NCBI GenBank assembly: GCA_033002965.1
Contig: JAURVB010006673.1
Coordinates: forward strand, 1-64,000
Origin: Piper betle
Lineage: Eukaryota > Streptophyta > Magnoliopsida > Piperales > Piperaceae
Direction: 5' to 3'
DNA length: 64,000 nucleotides
Positions 24,555 through 38,743 of the stretch are shown piece after piece. A program made the translations under genes and the position numbers. Position 1 is the stretch's first letter, and the number at the start of each line of letters is the position of its first letter. The notes beneath the pieces are model-generated. The model saw nothing but the letters and a program-made list of their open reading frames with translations, did no database searches and was not told where the DNA came from.

Positions 24555-27500
24555 CTAATCATCCAATTCGACCAGCTGTGCTCTTTTTCAGCTGCTCTTT
24601 TCCTGATAAAGATGCCCCATCTAAGAGCCGCTTTAAGCTTCAACCACCCAACAACAGCTTTCCCAGATGAGCGGTTGCCTTCATAAAAGCCATAGTTTGG
24701 AGATGGGGTAGGCATGAATGACGGATAGGAATATCCATCATCAGACGCATTAACACCAGTTCCACCCATGCTAAAAACACGCAGCAGATGTTGCATGTCT
24801 TCATTTTCCAATATTTCGTGGCTTCTCATTCTTATCTCTTCCTCCGAGAAGAAGTCTTCGGTTCCTCCATTGTCACGGTGGCGTGACCAATCACCATATG
24901 AATTGAGATTTGATGTTTGATGACCAGGCGGAGCAGGAAGGGGCAGGTAGCCCAAACCAGACGATTGTGGTGGGCCCAAAGCCAGGCTCATTGTGTCCCC
25001 ATTTGGTGTTGAAGAGAGGAATTATGCTCCTCATTTTGAGGAGCATAAGAAATGTGTTCAAATTGCAGCTCTGAATTTGAAGGTAAATGTGAACTAGGTA
25101 AGTATTTTTCAGCTGGGTTTTCGATATATCCAGTTGGAACAGAAACACCTGAAATAGAAGAAAGGAAAAAGGTCACTAAATATCCAGACAATATGCAAAA
25201 ACTGGAAAACTGGCTTGGGAGATTGAAATAAGCTAATTATGCACATAATACTACTTTACCATCTCAGGATAACACCAACAAGCACGTCCAGAAGTAACTA
25301 ATCTATTTACGACACTAAAAATGAAAAATAAAGAAATGTTTACCACCAAGGGTGCTCCCTAAAGCATGATCTGACATGACTGACACGGCCATTGGCCCGT
25401 CAAATGAAGAAGGCTGATTCCCTCCGTCCATGGTTTCTGTACTGCCGGAAGCGCCACTCCTGCTTTTTTTGTTTGGAGCCCAAAAGTGCCCTTCCATCAT
25501 ACTCAACAACGTGCAACCAGTTATCATATGCCTTCTTCACGAGTGAATCCACATACACCTGCTTGTACCAAACAATTAACAATCTATCTATATAGAACGT
25601 AATAATGGTGAGAAAAATAAAAAATACGATGAGAATAACCAAGAACTGTAATGCACCAAAAAAGAACAAGAAATTGTTGCACGGTAATCACCTTCTGACT
25701 TTCATCAAGTGATTCTGCAGGATAGTATTGATCACCCGCTATTAAACCCCTCAATTCATAAATATTGTTGAAAAGTACACCGACACTCCTGGAATCATCC
25801 TGATAGTAAACATAGTGTTTCCCACTCAAGACACAAGTCTTTGCATGCTCTACAAGGCTCTCCCACATCTTATTTGACATTCCACCCCCAAGAACCTGCA
25901 ACAATCACAAGTTAATATCATGAAGAAAGTCATCCTATCATTAACAATATTCAGAGAGAATCTCTAGCTTACACTCCGGAGTCTTTGAGGGTCCCTCACA
26001 ACAAGACGAAGAAAGTCTTCAACAGTACGAATTCCTGCTTTGTTCAATCGTTTGTGAAAAGATCCGTCCTTTCCTATTTTCTCCAATCTCCACACATCAT
26101 CATTTAATGCCGGTGGGTAATGTTTTTTATACACTGAAAAAACAAAAACCCAAACCTGTTAAAGTGAAAGGACAAAATAAGAAACTTGATATTTTTAAAC
26201 TGAAGGGAGTGGATCACATGAAACCTACATTCACCCCTGTGATCCTTAACAGCAAAAGCTTCAGTTTTTGCTTCTCGGATACGAACACCCTCACTATATC
26301 CAGGTGAAACTCTCAACCCAAGCCTGAATTTTCTGCTCCGAATCCAGCTTGAATTATCAGTGAACATCAGATCTCCCAGGGTCCCCACACCCTCTTTAAG
26401 GGTGACCTGTAGATCTCCAGTCAGCAGTGGTCTTTTCCCTTCACGCTCTTTGACCACATGGCTTTCAAACTCTTCCTCCGTCCAGTCATCATCATCTTCA
26501 TTATTAAAATCACCTTCAAGTACAACGATATCCAATTTTGCACATGACTGAGGTCCCATTGTTACAACATTTCCAACAGCATCTACCAAAACAACCAAAA
26601 TAGCAGTCCCCTGTTCCCCTTCTACTTTTCCGCCAGTAAATAGTGGGAATGACAGTCGAGAACGAAATTGCAGCTGCAAGGTTCTTCCATCTGGGCCTTC
26701 TATTCTTTTGGGAGAAGACCTACACATAAGAAACTAGTTATATACAACAAAGCTGACAGAAAAATCTAGTGGAAAACATATTAGCATCATAATTGATGCT
26801 TAAAGATCCAAAAGCAGTAAAAATCGAGCATCTCAATTGCAAGCACAGCAAGGGACAGTAGGTTGTTGCTCCTGGTTCAATGTTGATGAGTACAGAACAA
26901 AATTCCTAGAAATGAAAACGACCAAAATATATAACTGCCACTGAAAAACAAAAATTACGTAAATTTACATAATGAATAAAGGTTTACTAGGTATAGCTCC
27001 ATAAATGAGCAGCTATATGGCCATCAATTTACAAATTGCAGCAACTGTTACAAGAAACACTGATAGTTTCATAGCAGTACTGCAACAGACAGGTGTAAAG
27101 ATAGGGCATTCGTAAACATAACATCATAATATCACTTCATATACTTTGATGTTCACCCACTTTACCCATAAACTCAAGTGTCATTTAATTTTCATTTCAA
27201 CACTCTTCCACCTATGCAAAGTAAGTTTTAACAGCTCAAGTGAACAATTAAGGCAAATAAATTTTGGTAAATTATTCCTCCTATGGGCATATACCGTTGG
27301 GCTACTAGGTTATTAGTGGTACTAGGACAATTGCACAATTATATTTGCTGCTTGAGTTAATGAGTGGCGGCATTAGGCCCCAATAACAAAGCCCATATTG
27401 TAGGTAAATCCCAATTAGAATTACCGGCGGATTCTTTCCTCTCAGCTTTTCCCACAACAGGATAAAACACTCCTATAGGTGTCAACTCTAGATTTTGGTA

Positions 27501-30085
27501 AGGTCCGCAGAAATCTCCATTGAATTTCATTGTTCGAAATTGATTTTGGTATTCCAAAGTACAGCAATAGGTACCAATTCCATCAATTCTGTCAATCTTA
27601 TGAAGGTGTCGACAACAAGGATGCTTCAAAAATCTGGTGAATCAAATGAATGATAACCAGCAATATTCTGGAAGTTCTGCTGAGGAATTGCAAATCTTAA
27701 CAAGAGCATTGATACAATCATGAACATCCTCACCCAGATGGCCGTAGACAACTTTAGGGGGACAGAGAAGAGCAGAGGAGCAGCGGCAGCAAATTTAGCA
27801 AGCACTACTGCACTCTAGATGAGAAAAAGCAGCAAGCATTGCAAGCACAAATGGTTCATCATGCACGGTCTTGCGGAGGAAATGGAGCGCCACACACAAT
27901 ATTCAGTCACATTTTGAATGAATCGAGTTCCTCAAAATTCTAAACAATCAAGAAATGAACGAAATCCAACAGCTTGGGTCTCTGGTGCAGTTTTTGACAG
28001 TCAAGGCACAGTTGAAGAGAAGGCTCAATTAGCTTCTTTTCATTTGGAAGGTCACTCAATGGTTTCAATGGTGGAAAGAAATTAAGAGGATAGTGACCTA
28101 TAGTGTATGTTTCATGCACTTAATTTAGAATCATACAGTATGAGAATCTTGATGCAGCTTTGTCAGAGAAAAAGAACAGATTAGAACCTTATCAAGGGTG
28201 AATAAACATTTCAGATGTTAAAGATGGCAACAAAACATTTAGATGATTTAAACACTTTATTTAAAATCTTAACCTATAAAAAAAATAAATCATTCAGTTT
28301 TTACTTCTACATATTGACGTTCCAAAACATGTTAAAACTTGTAGATACTTACTAACCCAAAATGTGGCAAAGAATTAAGCATATTCATCATAGCTAACAA
28401 CTAGTTTGAAATGTGAACTTTCAACAATACACACCTTCCAGTAAGCTTGGCAGGGGCAAGTTTTGCCAGAGCACGCTCAACTTCTTCACTTACCTGTTGG
28501 CACAGCAATAAGTATTTCAATACATAAGCCACATAAATAGCAATAAACATAGCATTAGCACTCAATAATATATGTTCAGTCATCGAACAAAATATAAACA
28601 TAACACCCAAGGGCAACAACACTATAAGGAAATTTGTCAAAGTAGAAGAAATTTTCACAAAATGACAATGATTGATATCAATTAAGGCCATTGTATTGTG
28701 TTAATAGGCATCATATTGGCTACGAGTAGTTCAGTCCATCCCTCCAGTAGAAATAATGGACGAATACAGAGCTCCAAGATTTTCCAATTCTTAAGTCAAT
28801 TACATTGTTTTTAAAGCAATACATATTCAAATCCATGGTTTATGGTATTCTCGAAATGGGGACACAAATGCGGCCTGCAGTAATTCAAAACAGAGCTATG
28901 CTAGGGAACATTATATTAAAAAAAAATTGCTTGCCTATCAAGCGGTGTATCTTAGTCTTATATATAATACATAAGTTCGGCAATTGTATAAAATTTATAC
29001 AAGAAGATAAGGCTATCTAAGGAAAATCAACAAAATTTACTCTTGCAATGTTGGGTTGTCAACTAATAGTCTACACCCTTTTATTATAAAAGCACCATAA
29101 TTGAAAGGTAAATAGAAAAATGATGGTTATCCCAGGGTAACAAAAAAATAAATATAAAGAATCTTAAATTAAATGTACTCGAACAATTTGCCCAAAGGTA
29201 CATAGAATAATAACACAAAAGAAGAAAATATTACATTATCAAAGCAGGAAAACTTACAACTCTTCGAAGAATAGGTTCCAGAGATGAGCAAAGTTTCTGC
29301 AAACTATCCACTTTCAGAGCCTCCACAATAACACTGCAAGAGATACATTTGTTCGTATGTGAGACGATAGCTTTACACTCATATGATCGTACTTTCTCAA
29401 AGCACTAAATGACACAGCATAAATTAAAAGAAAAAAATGTTGGCCTTCTGAATTTCAGGTTTTAAGTTCCCACAATGATTAATAATCTAGCATCCCAAGT
29501 CCACCCCATATACTGACATGTTAGAACAACAAGGCAGAGCTGGTAAATGCAAAGGAACAGCTCCCATCACGATCCTGGAATAGCTTCATCCAACTTTGTT
29601 CAAGTTTGGATATTAAAAAGTGAAGCAACTGAATCGGAGATAAACCAATTGACCCAGAACCTCAAGGCTTAATAACTTGCTACAGACAAAAGCAACAATA
29701 AAAGCCAGCCAAATGAACATGAAGCATAGTTTAGCTAACACTACAAGAAGTTAACTACAACTCCCAAACCCCACTCAAACGTAAAATCAAAGCAAGAAGT
29801 TACTACCCCTGCCAGTTAAAGACAGCATACACATCAAAAACAGACGCACAAAAATTCGAAGCCACCAATCCCTTTCCAAACCATAAATCACATGAAATAG
29901 CACCCGCCAATCCATGGCCATAACTTTCAAAAAAAAAAGAACCCAAAATATCACCTGGCAAGAGCAGGAACCTTCTGCTTCTTCGGCTCGGGGTGACCAA
30001 CGTCTTCTCCATCACTCCGCTCCAAGCCCCGTTTCTCCCTCATCCGCCCACTTGAACCGTCGAAAATCGCAGCCGGCCTCTGCAT
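24555..30085 (-). CDS. CBP60: CBP60 family calmodulin-binding protein, eight exons, three 1-base frameshifts in the 3' half
   Basis: CBP60 proteins are plant-specific nuclear DNA-binding regulators, several of which control salicylic acid immunity. Coding exons (minus strand): 30085-29955, 29333-29258, 28493-28435, 26719-26229, 26133-25973, 25895-25692, 25558-25344, 25148-24555, all with GT-AG introns. The start [10 protein letters not shown] is followed by a basic EPKKQK stretch. The core begins near residue 89 ([12 protein letters not shown]) and includes [72 protein letters not shown] and [14 protein letters not shown]-terminal calmodulin-binding helix ([16 protein letters not shown], near residue 610) makes it a prototypical CBP60 rather than CBP60g/SARD1 type. 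Three homopolymers are off by one: A7 for A6 (25464-25470), G4 for G5 (24997-25000) and A5 for A6 (24584-24588). Correcting all three gives exactly 644 codons ending TAG at 24555. As written, the frame stops at 25402-25400 after about 426 residues and loses the calmodulin-binding helix. Either sequencing error or a young pseudogene. Confidence 0.9.
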
Positions 30086-30312
30086 ATCTCCCAGATCTGC
30101 AAACACCCCACACACACACACACACACGCAACCAAATGTTCACAGGCCAAGACAAGTCGCCAACCCCGAAAAGCCCGCAACACAAACCCCGGCAACCTCC
30201 ATGAAAAAGCGATCAGCAAAAGCAAAAGCAAGCTATCACCATAGAGTCAACGTCCCACGCACAGTACGAAGAATATCAGAGAAACAAAGATCAGTAGACG
30301 TCGCCACTCACC
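29955..30312 (-). promoter_or_regulatory. CBP60 5' UTR intron
   Basis: Eleven bases before the ATG lies an acceptor (TTTGCAG/ATCTGGGAG, AG at 30098-30097). A strong donor GG/GTGAGTGG lies at 30311-30310, giving an intron of about 215 bases inside the leader. A CA/GT microsatellite (30109-30127) is inside it. The span also includes coding exon 1. Confidence 0.55.
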
Positions 30313-30555
30313 CACAACAGTCGGAAGTGTGATCGGAGCCCGCCAGCGGCCGGCGGCGACGGCGAGGTTCTAGGCCGACGGATTTGACGGGGTGGACTAG
30401 GGGCGACGGCGAAGAATAGCAGAGGAACAAAGATCAGTAGACGTCGCCACTCACCCACAACAGTCGGAAGTGTGATCGGAGCCCGCCAGCGGCCGGCGGC
30501 CGGCGGCGACGGCGAGGTCCTAGGCCGACGGATTTGACCGGGTGGACTAGGGGCG
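30267..30555 (-). repeat. 143-bp tandem duplication of the CBP60 leader exon
   Basis: Copy 1 (30267-30409) and copy 2 (30410-30555) are nearly identical. Copy 2 has an extra CCGGCGG. Both keep the leader donor site (GT at 30311-30310 and at 30454-30453), so the gene has two equivalent 5' UTR splice donors. Confidence 0.85.
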
Positions 30556-30587
30556 TGACCAGAGATACGTCACCGTTTCGTCCCAGT

Positions 30588-30597
30588 CCTTTTAAAA
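30588..30597 (-). promoter_or_regulatory. Possible TATA-like box of CBP60
   Basis: Minus-strand CTTTTAAAAGG just upstream of the duplicated leader exon, at a suitable distance for transcription to start near 30560. Weak, single-motif evidence. Confidence 0.3.
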
Positions 30598-30719
30598 GTC
30601 GTTCGTGGGCCCGGATCAAGGTCCCCGTTGGCGACGGATTCAGGGACGGACAAATTGACGATCAAGGTGGTGGCTACCTCTTAATACTTTGGTTTATACG
30701 GGAAAAAATGAATTTTGGA

Positions 30720-32730
30720 TGATAATGTATTCCATCTTTGGAACCAAATAGTATTTTTTTCCAAATAATGTAATCTAGTGGTGCTGTAGTTGTTGATCCT
30801 GCAAGGAAAAAAATTAGGCAGCATTCTAGCATTCTGTTGTATGGGTTTCGAATCGAAGTGAGTTGAATTTTTAAAATAATTTTGACGGCCAAAATTTATC
30901 GCCGAATCAAGCTCAAATATTCCTTAAAATTAAACCCTTTATGTTTTAAAATATATATTAAAATTAAAATTGTATTGAAATTAATTTTATTTTTCAAATA
31001 AACAAAGTTATAATATAATTTAACCATCATAATTTCATTCAAAAGTATTCTATACATAAATATCATAATAAACATCTCATAATACTTATAAATAAATTAA
31101 TAACAACCCACATAAAATATAAATATTGAGTTTTTTTCATTAAAAAATAATTTTTTTGTTGTTTTCGATTCAATTCGGTTCCAAATCAAAATTCTCATAC
31201 TTAGAAAATAACCCAAGATATAAACCAAACCAAAAAGAAATTTAGTAATACCCAAATTGAACCGATAATTTTGGTTTAATCTAATCAATTTTTTTAGTTT
31301 TGACCAAAATGTGCTCACCCATTCTAAAAAAATGGTGTCTATTAATTGTGCATAATAGTTTTCCCCCTCTCTCTAAGTTGTGTACGGCACTAAAAAATAT
31401 TTAATTATCTAAATGTTGTCATCTATAATTATATAAATCTTAATTTAAAGTTTGTACAACCTTAATACCTATTACGAAGAATAAGAAGTCATACAATATG
31501 TACTTTTAAAATTGTATTCTAAAGGAATGACTGTATTTTGACACCTAAAAACACAAAAAATGTGAGTGATCAAATAAAAAAATTTGCCTTCACGCGAGTT
31601 GTATTTAATTTAAATTTATAATTTTATATAAAATGTATAAGTTCATGCGATATATATTTAATTTTTTGTATAAGGAAAAAAAACAACATGCTAAAAAGGT
31701 GAATAATTTTATAAAAATTATAATTTTGCATTTGTAAACTTTGTCAAGCCAAGCTTGAGTTCCGCTAGTATGTGTGTGCAAAAAACTTAATTTACATGCC
31801 TTAAAAAGAAAAAAACTAATTTACATGTCACCTTTCTAAATCTTAAAATTTAGATTTTCAAGGGCAAATTTTTAAAATAAACACCACTAATTAATTAGCA
31901 AAGAATTTACAATTGGAAGACATTGATGTGTCTTAGTGGATAGATCCTTTGAAATTAAATTAAGATATAAAATAAATACCCTATGTGACACTTTGGTTTT
32001 TATTCCTGCTTGATTGTTGGTTGGCCGCGGTTAGTCAATGGAGTTTATAATTTTTTTTTTCAGGTCAATTCAATTTGGAAACTCTCATTGATTTTGTGAG
32101 TCAATTAAAATAAATAAATAAAAGATATGTCTATCTTTTAATTTAATTAAATCAATCTTTTAAAATAAAATAAAACAAAAAACAAAAAACATAAAACATA
32201 TAATAATTAATTTTTATTGTTCAAAAATCTATCTATATATGTTTATACTAATATTACGTATCTTTTTGTTTGTTAGATTGAAATAATAATAATAATAATG
32301 ACTCGAGTCATGTTGAAGTTGACTTTCAATTTTAATTTTTTGAGTTAAAGTTCCAAAATTCTACATTGAAACAGGGGGAATTTATGTTATTACAAATAAA
32401 ATGAATTCCCATAATGCCTACCTAAAATTTTAAATTCTTATAAAAGTGGTTAAGCTGTTAGTAACAACTCATAAATCCAAGAATATAAAAAATAATATAT
32501 AAATTTAGCCATTTATTTACATCACATAGATTTTATTATTATTTAAATTAAATTATTCTTATTATCTCGTTGTCTTGTAATTCAACTGTTCATATTAAAT
32601 ATAATAATGTAATAAAAAATTTGACGGTAGTTGACATTAGAATATTTTTGTACACATGAGGAAAAAGAGTATTTTGTACATACGATTTTTTCTCCGTAGG
32701 GAAAAAAATGATTTTAAATTTACTAATCTA
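30720..32730. other. AT-rich intergenic region between divergent genes
   Basis: Separates the start of CBP60 (minus) from the start of the kinase pseudogene (plus). It contains low-complexity A/T sequence and a possible MITE remnant at about 30830-31320 (GGTTCCAAATCAAAA, TTTGGTTTAAT and TTTTGACCAAAATG motifs) without clear ends. No gene. Confidence 0.5.
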
Positions 32731-35700
32731 TCTTAAAGATGGATAAGATAGCGCTAATGCGCCCTTCCTCTCCAACCCGCCGGCCACCGCCGCCGCCGTC
32801 GAGTTGACCACCGCCGTCCCTCCCCGCTCCTTCTTCATCGGCGTCGACGTCGGCACTGGCAGCGCCTGCGCCGGTCCTTCCTTCCTCCTCCCCTTTCCAT
32901 TGTCATCGTCTCCGACGTTTCAATTCGAATTATTTCTTTATTACCATTTTGTTTTGCCGGCCTTGTGATTGTAGATTTTGTTTATCTGATTGGTGATTTG
33001 TTTGGTGGTGATGGGAAAATGTGCCAATCGATATATCCGTCAGGATTGCGCTGTTCGTTGTGTGCTTGTGCCTTTGTAATCTTCGTTTTTTTTTCTGTTT
33101 CAGATGCTGTGGACTGCATTTTTTATTGTAGTGTGGTGTTATCTTGTGGTCAATTTGTTTGGAATTGGCTGTAAAGTGTTGATTGATGCAAATCGTGTGT
33201 TTTAGCTGTTTGTTGTTGTTGTGGAATGGAGTTTCTTTGATGCCTGTTCTTCTTTGTTAGATGCTGTTATACGGAATGCTTGTTGCTTTCATTGTGTTGT
33301 TATATGTCTATTTAGTGGTTTTGTCTGTTTGGTTTCTAGTTTTTAATTCGCTCATTGATGATGTTTCTTCAACTCTTCCAATGCTTTTGCATTGCTGGTC
33401 TCGGCAAGGTAATCACATGGATTGTAGATTAAGATATATATCTCTCGGAGTTGTTGACCTATGATTAGGTTTCACCGGAAGAGAGAAGAAAAAGATTGGT
33501 TATGATTCTTCATTCTGTTCCTTTTCATGCTTTAGTTATAAATTGTCCACATTGATTTGTAAGGGGTAGTTTTTGTTCAAAATCGTGGAATTTTGGAGGA
33601 TTTTGGTTTTTGTTGCAGGCATTTTTTATGAGCAAGGGAGGTTGTTAAGTACAGCCAGTGGCCCTATACAAATATGGAAGGATGGAGATTGCGTGGAGGT
33701 TGCATTCCTACTGTTTTCAAACTTAAGTGACTTTCTGTTTGAAATATTGAATGTAGTGCACTTTTCTGTTTGACATTGCATGATACCTTGCCTTCCTGAC
33801 TTCTTCCTACTTTTTACTGCATTCTCTTAAATCTCTACGTTTACACTAGCAGAGGTTTATAACTATTTGTTTCCTTGATATGAAACATAGCAATCTTCAA
33901 CTGATATATGGCAATCTGTATGTACTGCTGTGAAGTCTGCATGCACACGAGGAGATGTTAGTGGCGAAGAAGTGGTTGGCCTTGTCTTTGCTGCTACGTG
34001 TTCTCTTGGTTCGTTATCTTATCTGGGACTTTCACACCCAATCAATTTTTTGAAGTTTTTGTTCTTTTGTTTAAGGTCCTGTCATGCCTTCTTGTCACTG
34101 GCTGTGGATTCAGATGAATGCCCTGTCACTGTATCTTGGAGTGGTGACACAAGGAGAAATGTGATAGTATGGATGGACTATAGAGCTATAAAACAAGCAG
34201 AGCTGATAAACACCTACAATGCCCCACTTCTGCAGTATTGTGGTGGCTCTGTCTCTCCAGAAATGCAACTGCCAAAGGTGATCTAAACAGCTAACCATAT
34301 TGTGGGACTATAATTAGTTTCACTTTTTTATGTGACAAATTATGATTTCTATGGTTATATAAAAACACCATTGGATTGGCGCCATTCCTCAATTTATGCA
34401 ATTTTTTTTTAAAATAAAAAAGAAAAAAATACACTTGAACACCCAATAGTAAGAAGAATATTATCACTTTCATCTTCGTCTCTTATTTTCCATATCACGC
34501 TTCAAAATTTAATTATGTTGAAAGCTATAAACTAAGGAAGGGAATGTGATGAAAACATAATGTTTGTTAAGTTTGTCTTTCTTGTATTATTGTATTTAGC
34601 TCAAATTTTCTTGTATCCTGTTCAAACTACATTGTATCTTTAGCTCTTAAGAGCATTCTGTTTAATTTTATATATGTGCTTGTTACTAAGTTACTAGTAA
34701 TTGAATGGAACCATTGTTCAACAGATAACTTAAATGGAAAGCATACTAAGTTGTTAATATATAGGTTTTTTTTAATGTTTTTTATATATCCCGATGCCTT
34801 CATTCAAACTTCAGTCATTTAAATGTCATGCAGCTACTATGGGTTAAAGAAAATTTGCAGGAGTTGTGGTCCATGGCATCTAGATGGATGAATCTGTGTG
34901 ACTGGCTGTCTTACAGGTATTCGATCATAGTTAATAGTCAAATGGTTGGTAGTTGATATTGTTGTAAAGCCAGAAAAAATAGTAGTATTGTGGTAGGAAG
35001 CATGCAGTCACCTGTTGTTATATTAGCAGGTAATGGAATAATACAATGAGAAATGAATGACAAGTTGATAACTACTGGATTGATATATTTATTAATTGAC
35101 ATTGATTGCAGTATTAATATGTTATGACTCATTATTTTTTAACAGGAGTGTTGTATTGTGGCACATAACTTAGGTGATTAAAGGCTGAGTGATGATTAAC
35201 TTAGCCTAATATAACTATTTAAGGGCATTACTAGTCATGGCTTTTATGGCCTTTAGATAATTTGGCTTCTTGCCTTAATTAGAATACTTATGCGCACCAC
35301 ATATTGCCTAGCATTCATATCGACTTATTTTCATTGAGCCACTGGAGATGATACTAGTAGCCTATGCACAACAGTCTGCAATTGGACGTATCTTGGACAT
35401 GCACTCATGGAACAAAGTAATGAGTAGGACTCTTGTAACATGGAAGCCCATGGATGGGATGATATCTTTTGGGAGGAGATTGGATTGGGGGACCTTATTG
35501 ATGGAAATCATGCAAAGATTGGTATAACCTGTCTATCCAATAGTTCTAGTTTTTTATATACCTTTTGTCAATCAGCCCCTTAAATTGAAATCACATCCTC
35601 AACAACATTGACCTATAGATTCTTTCTGGTGGTTGGAGCTCCCAAAATAATCTCATTCAACATTAAAATATTAGTCACTTTTACATGTTTAATCAAACAA

Positions 35701-38144
35701 ATTAACTTATATACTGCCAATGTTTTTATTTCTTTGGTTGTTTGTAAGAAACCTCTGAAACTGATACATAAATTATGTGTTTTCCACAAAATATAAACAG
35801 TTTTTAACATTTTTAGTGCGTTTTGAAGATATGCAATCTGCGCAAGAATAAAAGACGAAAAAGTTCTTTTATGGTTGGACGTCCTTTCTGAGGACAAACC
35901 TCTTCCTTTCCTGGGCTTGGAGCTAAATTGATTTTCAAGTGACTGATATTTTGTCTTCTTCTGCTGACCTTGTAACTCTGAAATTCTTATGATTTTATCT
36001 TGATGGTCTTAGCATTTTGCAATTAGAAAAGTTATTATTCAATTGAGATGGTGGGAGTTCAAATAATTATTATATATTACAATGAAAAGATCTTTTTTTA
36101 AAGAGTGGAAGTCTTTTTTTTTAAATGTTTAATAATATTCAAATGTTCCTACTTAAAATGTTTGATGAAATTTATTGTTCTGTAATTGCAAACAGGACAT
36201 AGTGTTGCTTTTCCTGGTCATCCCACTGGGTTCAGGTCTGACATCTACTCCAGCAAATGTAAGATCCATGTGTATGATATCTTATATAAATGAACACTTA
36301 TTCAAATAAGCATCTTCATAATCCTTTTATGTGCAACACTGCATATCCATAGTGTCCATTTATATTTTTTGGTCTTCACTGGAACTGCGTCTAGTTCCAG
36401 GAACGCCTGTTGGTACTTTTTGATTGACGCTCATGCCGGCGGTGTTGGTGTTATAGAAAGTATTCCCATAACGGATTCTTGAAAAGATGGTATGACTCGC
36501 TAAGTTTGTCATTTATTTGTGTCCGTGGTCCTCCACTGAATGTTGTTGCTTATTTCAGATAATAATACAGACTCCATCTGCCACTGCATGGCTCTGGTCT
36601 GTGGAACGTCCACCTGCCACATGGCTGTTTCCCAAGACAAGTTGTTTATTCCAGGCGTTTGGGGACCTTTCTGGTCTGGTATGATTTCTCTCCTTTCTAA
36701 CTCCATCTCTCTTTTTCCTCTTTCCATGCTTATTCTAATATTTTTCATTTAAATGTAATCAGCAATGGTGCCTGAGTATTGGCTTACAGTAGGTGGTCAA
36801 AGTGCAACGGCTGCTTTGCTGGATCATATTGTTCAACATCACCTTACTTCCTCTATCCTGGCCAATTGTGCTGCTTCTCAAAGTACGTGGACTAGTCCCT
36901 TTACATAATAAAGATAATAGCTCTATTTTTAATGTACAAGTTCTTTTCCTTAGTTTTGTGATTCTGTTGGTGGTAACTTAACTTCACGACAATACAGTTT
37001 TATCCTGTTTAGCATGATTAATTGAAAGTTAATATTTTTTTTATCTCTTGAACTTAAAAAAGATCAATGTATTTTCATATAAAAGCCTGTGATTCTGAGT
37101 GTTGAGTTTGAGCACCTGGAACCCGTAGTGCTTTTTCTTGTTTTCAAATCTAGTTCCCATAAAAATCTAATTGTAACCATTGCAACATCTGGTAGCTTAA
37201 GGCCTTCTTTGAGTTGTTGTCAGTATGACAGTCAACACAATCTTGTTAATTTTCTTTTGACTGCAAACATTTCCAGAACTATCACTATTCAAGTTATTGA
37301 ACAAGATGCTAGGATCCATGGTTCAGGAATTGAAAGTTCCTTTCCTTTCTGCTCTGACGCTAACACCTACATGTTTATTCAGATTTTCATGGAAACAGGT
37401 AAAAATTCATATTCATAACTGCGTAACGATTTTGTGAAGACATTATTATTTTTTAATTTTGGATTGAGTGAAGCCATATATCCATTTTAACAAAAACAAG
37501 CACAGTGCCTCCTTCCATTTAATGAGCAAGGTGATATTGTTGCAAATCTACCTTGCTTTTTAGATGTTCATAGTTTTTGGCTACACAACCAGGATAAGAT
37601 GGAGCAATAATCTTGACCTGGTGAAAAAAGCTGGGCTTTATTATTATAAAATTTTCCAATCTTGGACCATTTCAGGGTGCGGTGATGAAATTACAGAAGT
37701 CTGTGTGATTAAACCAATGAAAATTACCATGAATCTTAAGTTGACATGGACATGATTGAAGCAACGACATAAAACCTGTGTGGAGGTAAAACTATCAATT
37801 TTTATAGAAGATGCCCTTCTTGAAGTAACCTTTTAAAAGGATACCTTTTTTTCAAAAAAAGACAGGAAAGACAAACAAACGGACAAAACAAACAAACACC
37901 TTTTAAATGATTAAAACTTATTATCTTTTCCATTATATGTAGTCTGTATTTATATGGTAGTCTTTATGAGAGGATTATTTTTATATAACTTAGCCTCAAA
38001 GTTGGTTTCTGAGTTATTTTGTTTCTAAATCATTAAATCAATAAGATCCAACTGTCTATAAGAGTTGCAAAGTTTTGAACTCTTAATGCCCTTGCAGTCC
38101 TCTCCAACCTTCCGACTTCTCTCCGCCCTCCTCCTTGAACCAAC

Positions 38145-38296
38145 TATAACGATCCAGCCCAAACTGCAATGTAATGAGTTCAATCATCTCTTCAAAAGTG
38201 GTTAACTAACTTGAAGATCCATAGTCCATTCCTACTTATAAACATGATTTTACCTCAATAGGTATTAAATGTGGGATTAAGTTAAGGGATCTCACA
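38145..38296 (-). repeat. TRIM LTR 1
   Basis: 152 bp; left boundary abuts the CCAAC target duplication. Confidence 0.8.
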
Positions 38297-38452
38297 ATCT
38301 ACACATTTAGGAAATTTCGGTCTTCAAAATTCTTTCACTTGCCTTGTTGCTAGCCCCAGCCTATGTCCTTTTTTGGCCCGTGACAGCAACCTATCCAATG
38401 TCCCTAGTCTAGCCTACCATTTAATATAAAATCAAGTTGGTCTGATACCATC

Positions 38453-38605
38453 TATAATAAACTAGCCTAAAGTGTAACGTAATAGGCTAAGTCATCTCTT
38501 CAAAAATAGTTAACCAAGTTGAAGATTTATAGTCTATTTTAATTTATAAAGAGGATTTTGCCCTAATAGGTTTTAAATGTGAGACTAAGTTGAAGGATCT
38601 CACCA
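38453..38605 (-). repeat. TRIM LTR 2
   Basis: 153 bp; adjacent to the primer-binding site copy at about 38438-38450 (reads CTGATACCA on the plus strand). Confidence 0.8.
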
Positions 38606-38743
38606 TCCACCCATTTTAGGAATTTCTTCCTCGAAATTCTTACACTTTGCTAGCCCCAACCCACGTCTTTCTCTAGCACAGTTAGCCAATGTCCCCAGTC
38701 TAGCCCACCATTTAATGCAGAACGAGGTTGCTTTGATATTATC

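Noticed and set aside
30030..30204. Plus-strand frame overlapping CBP60 exon 1
   Set aside because: Antisense of the CBP60 first coding exon and leader intron, including the CA repeat.
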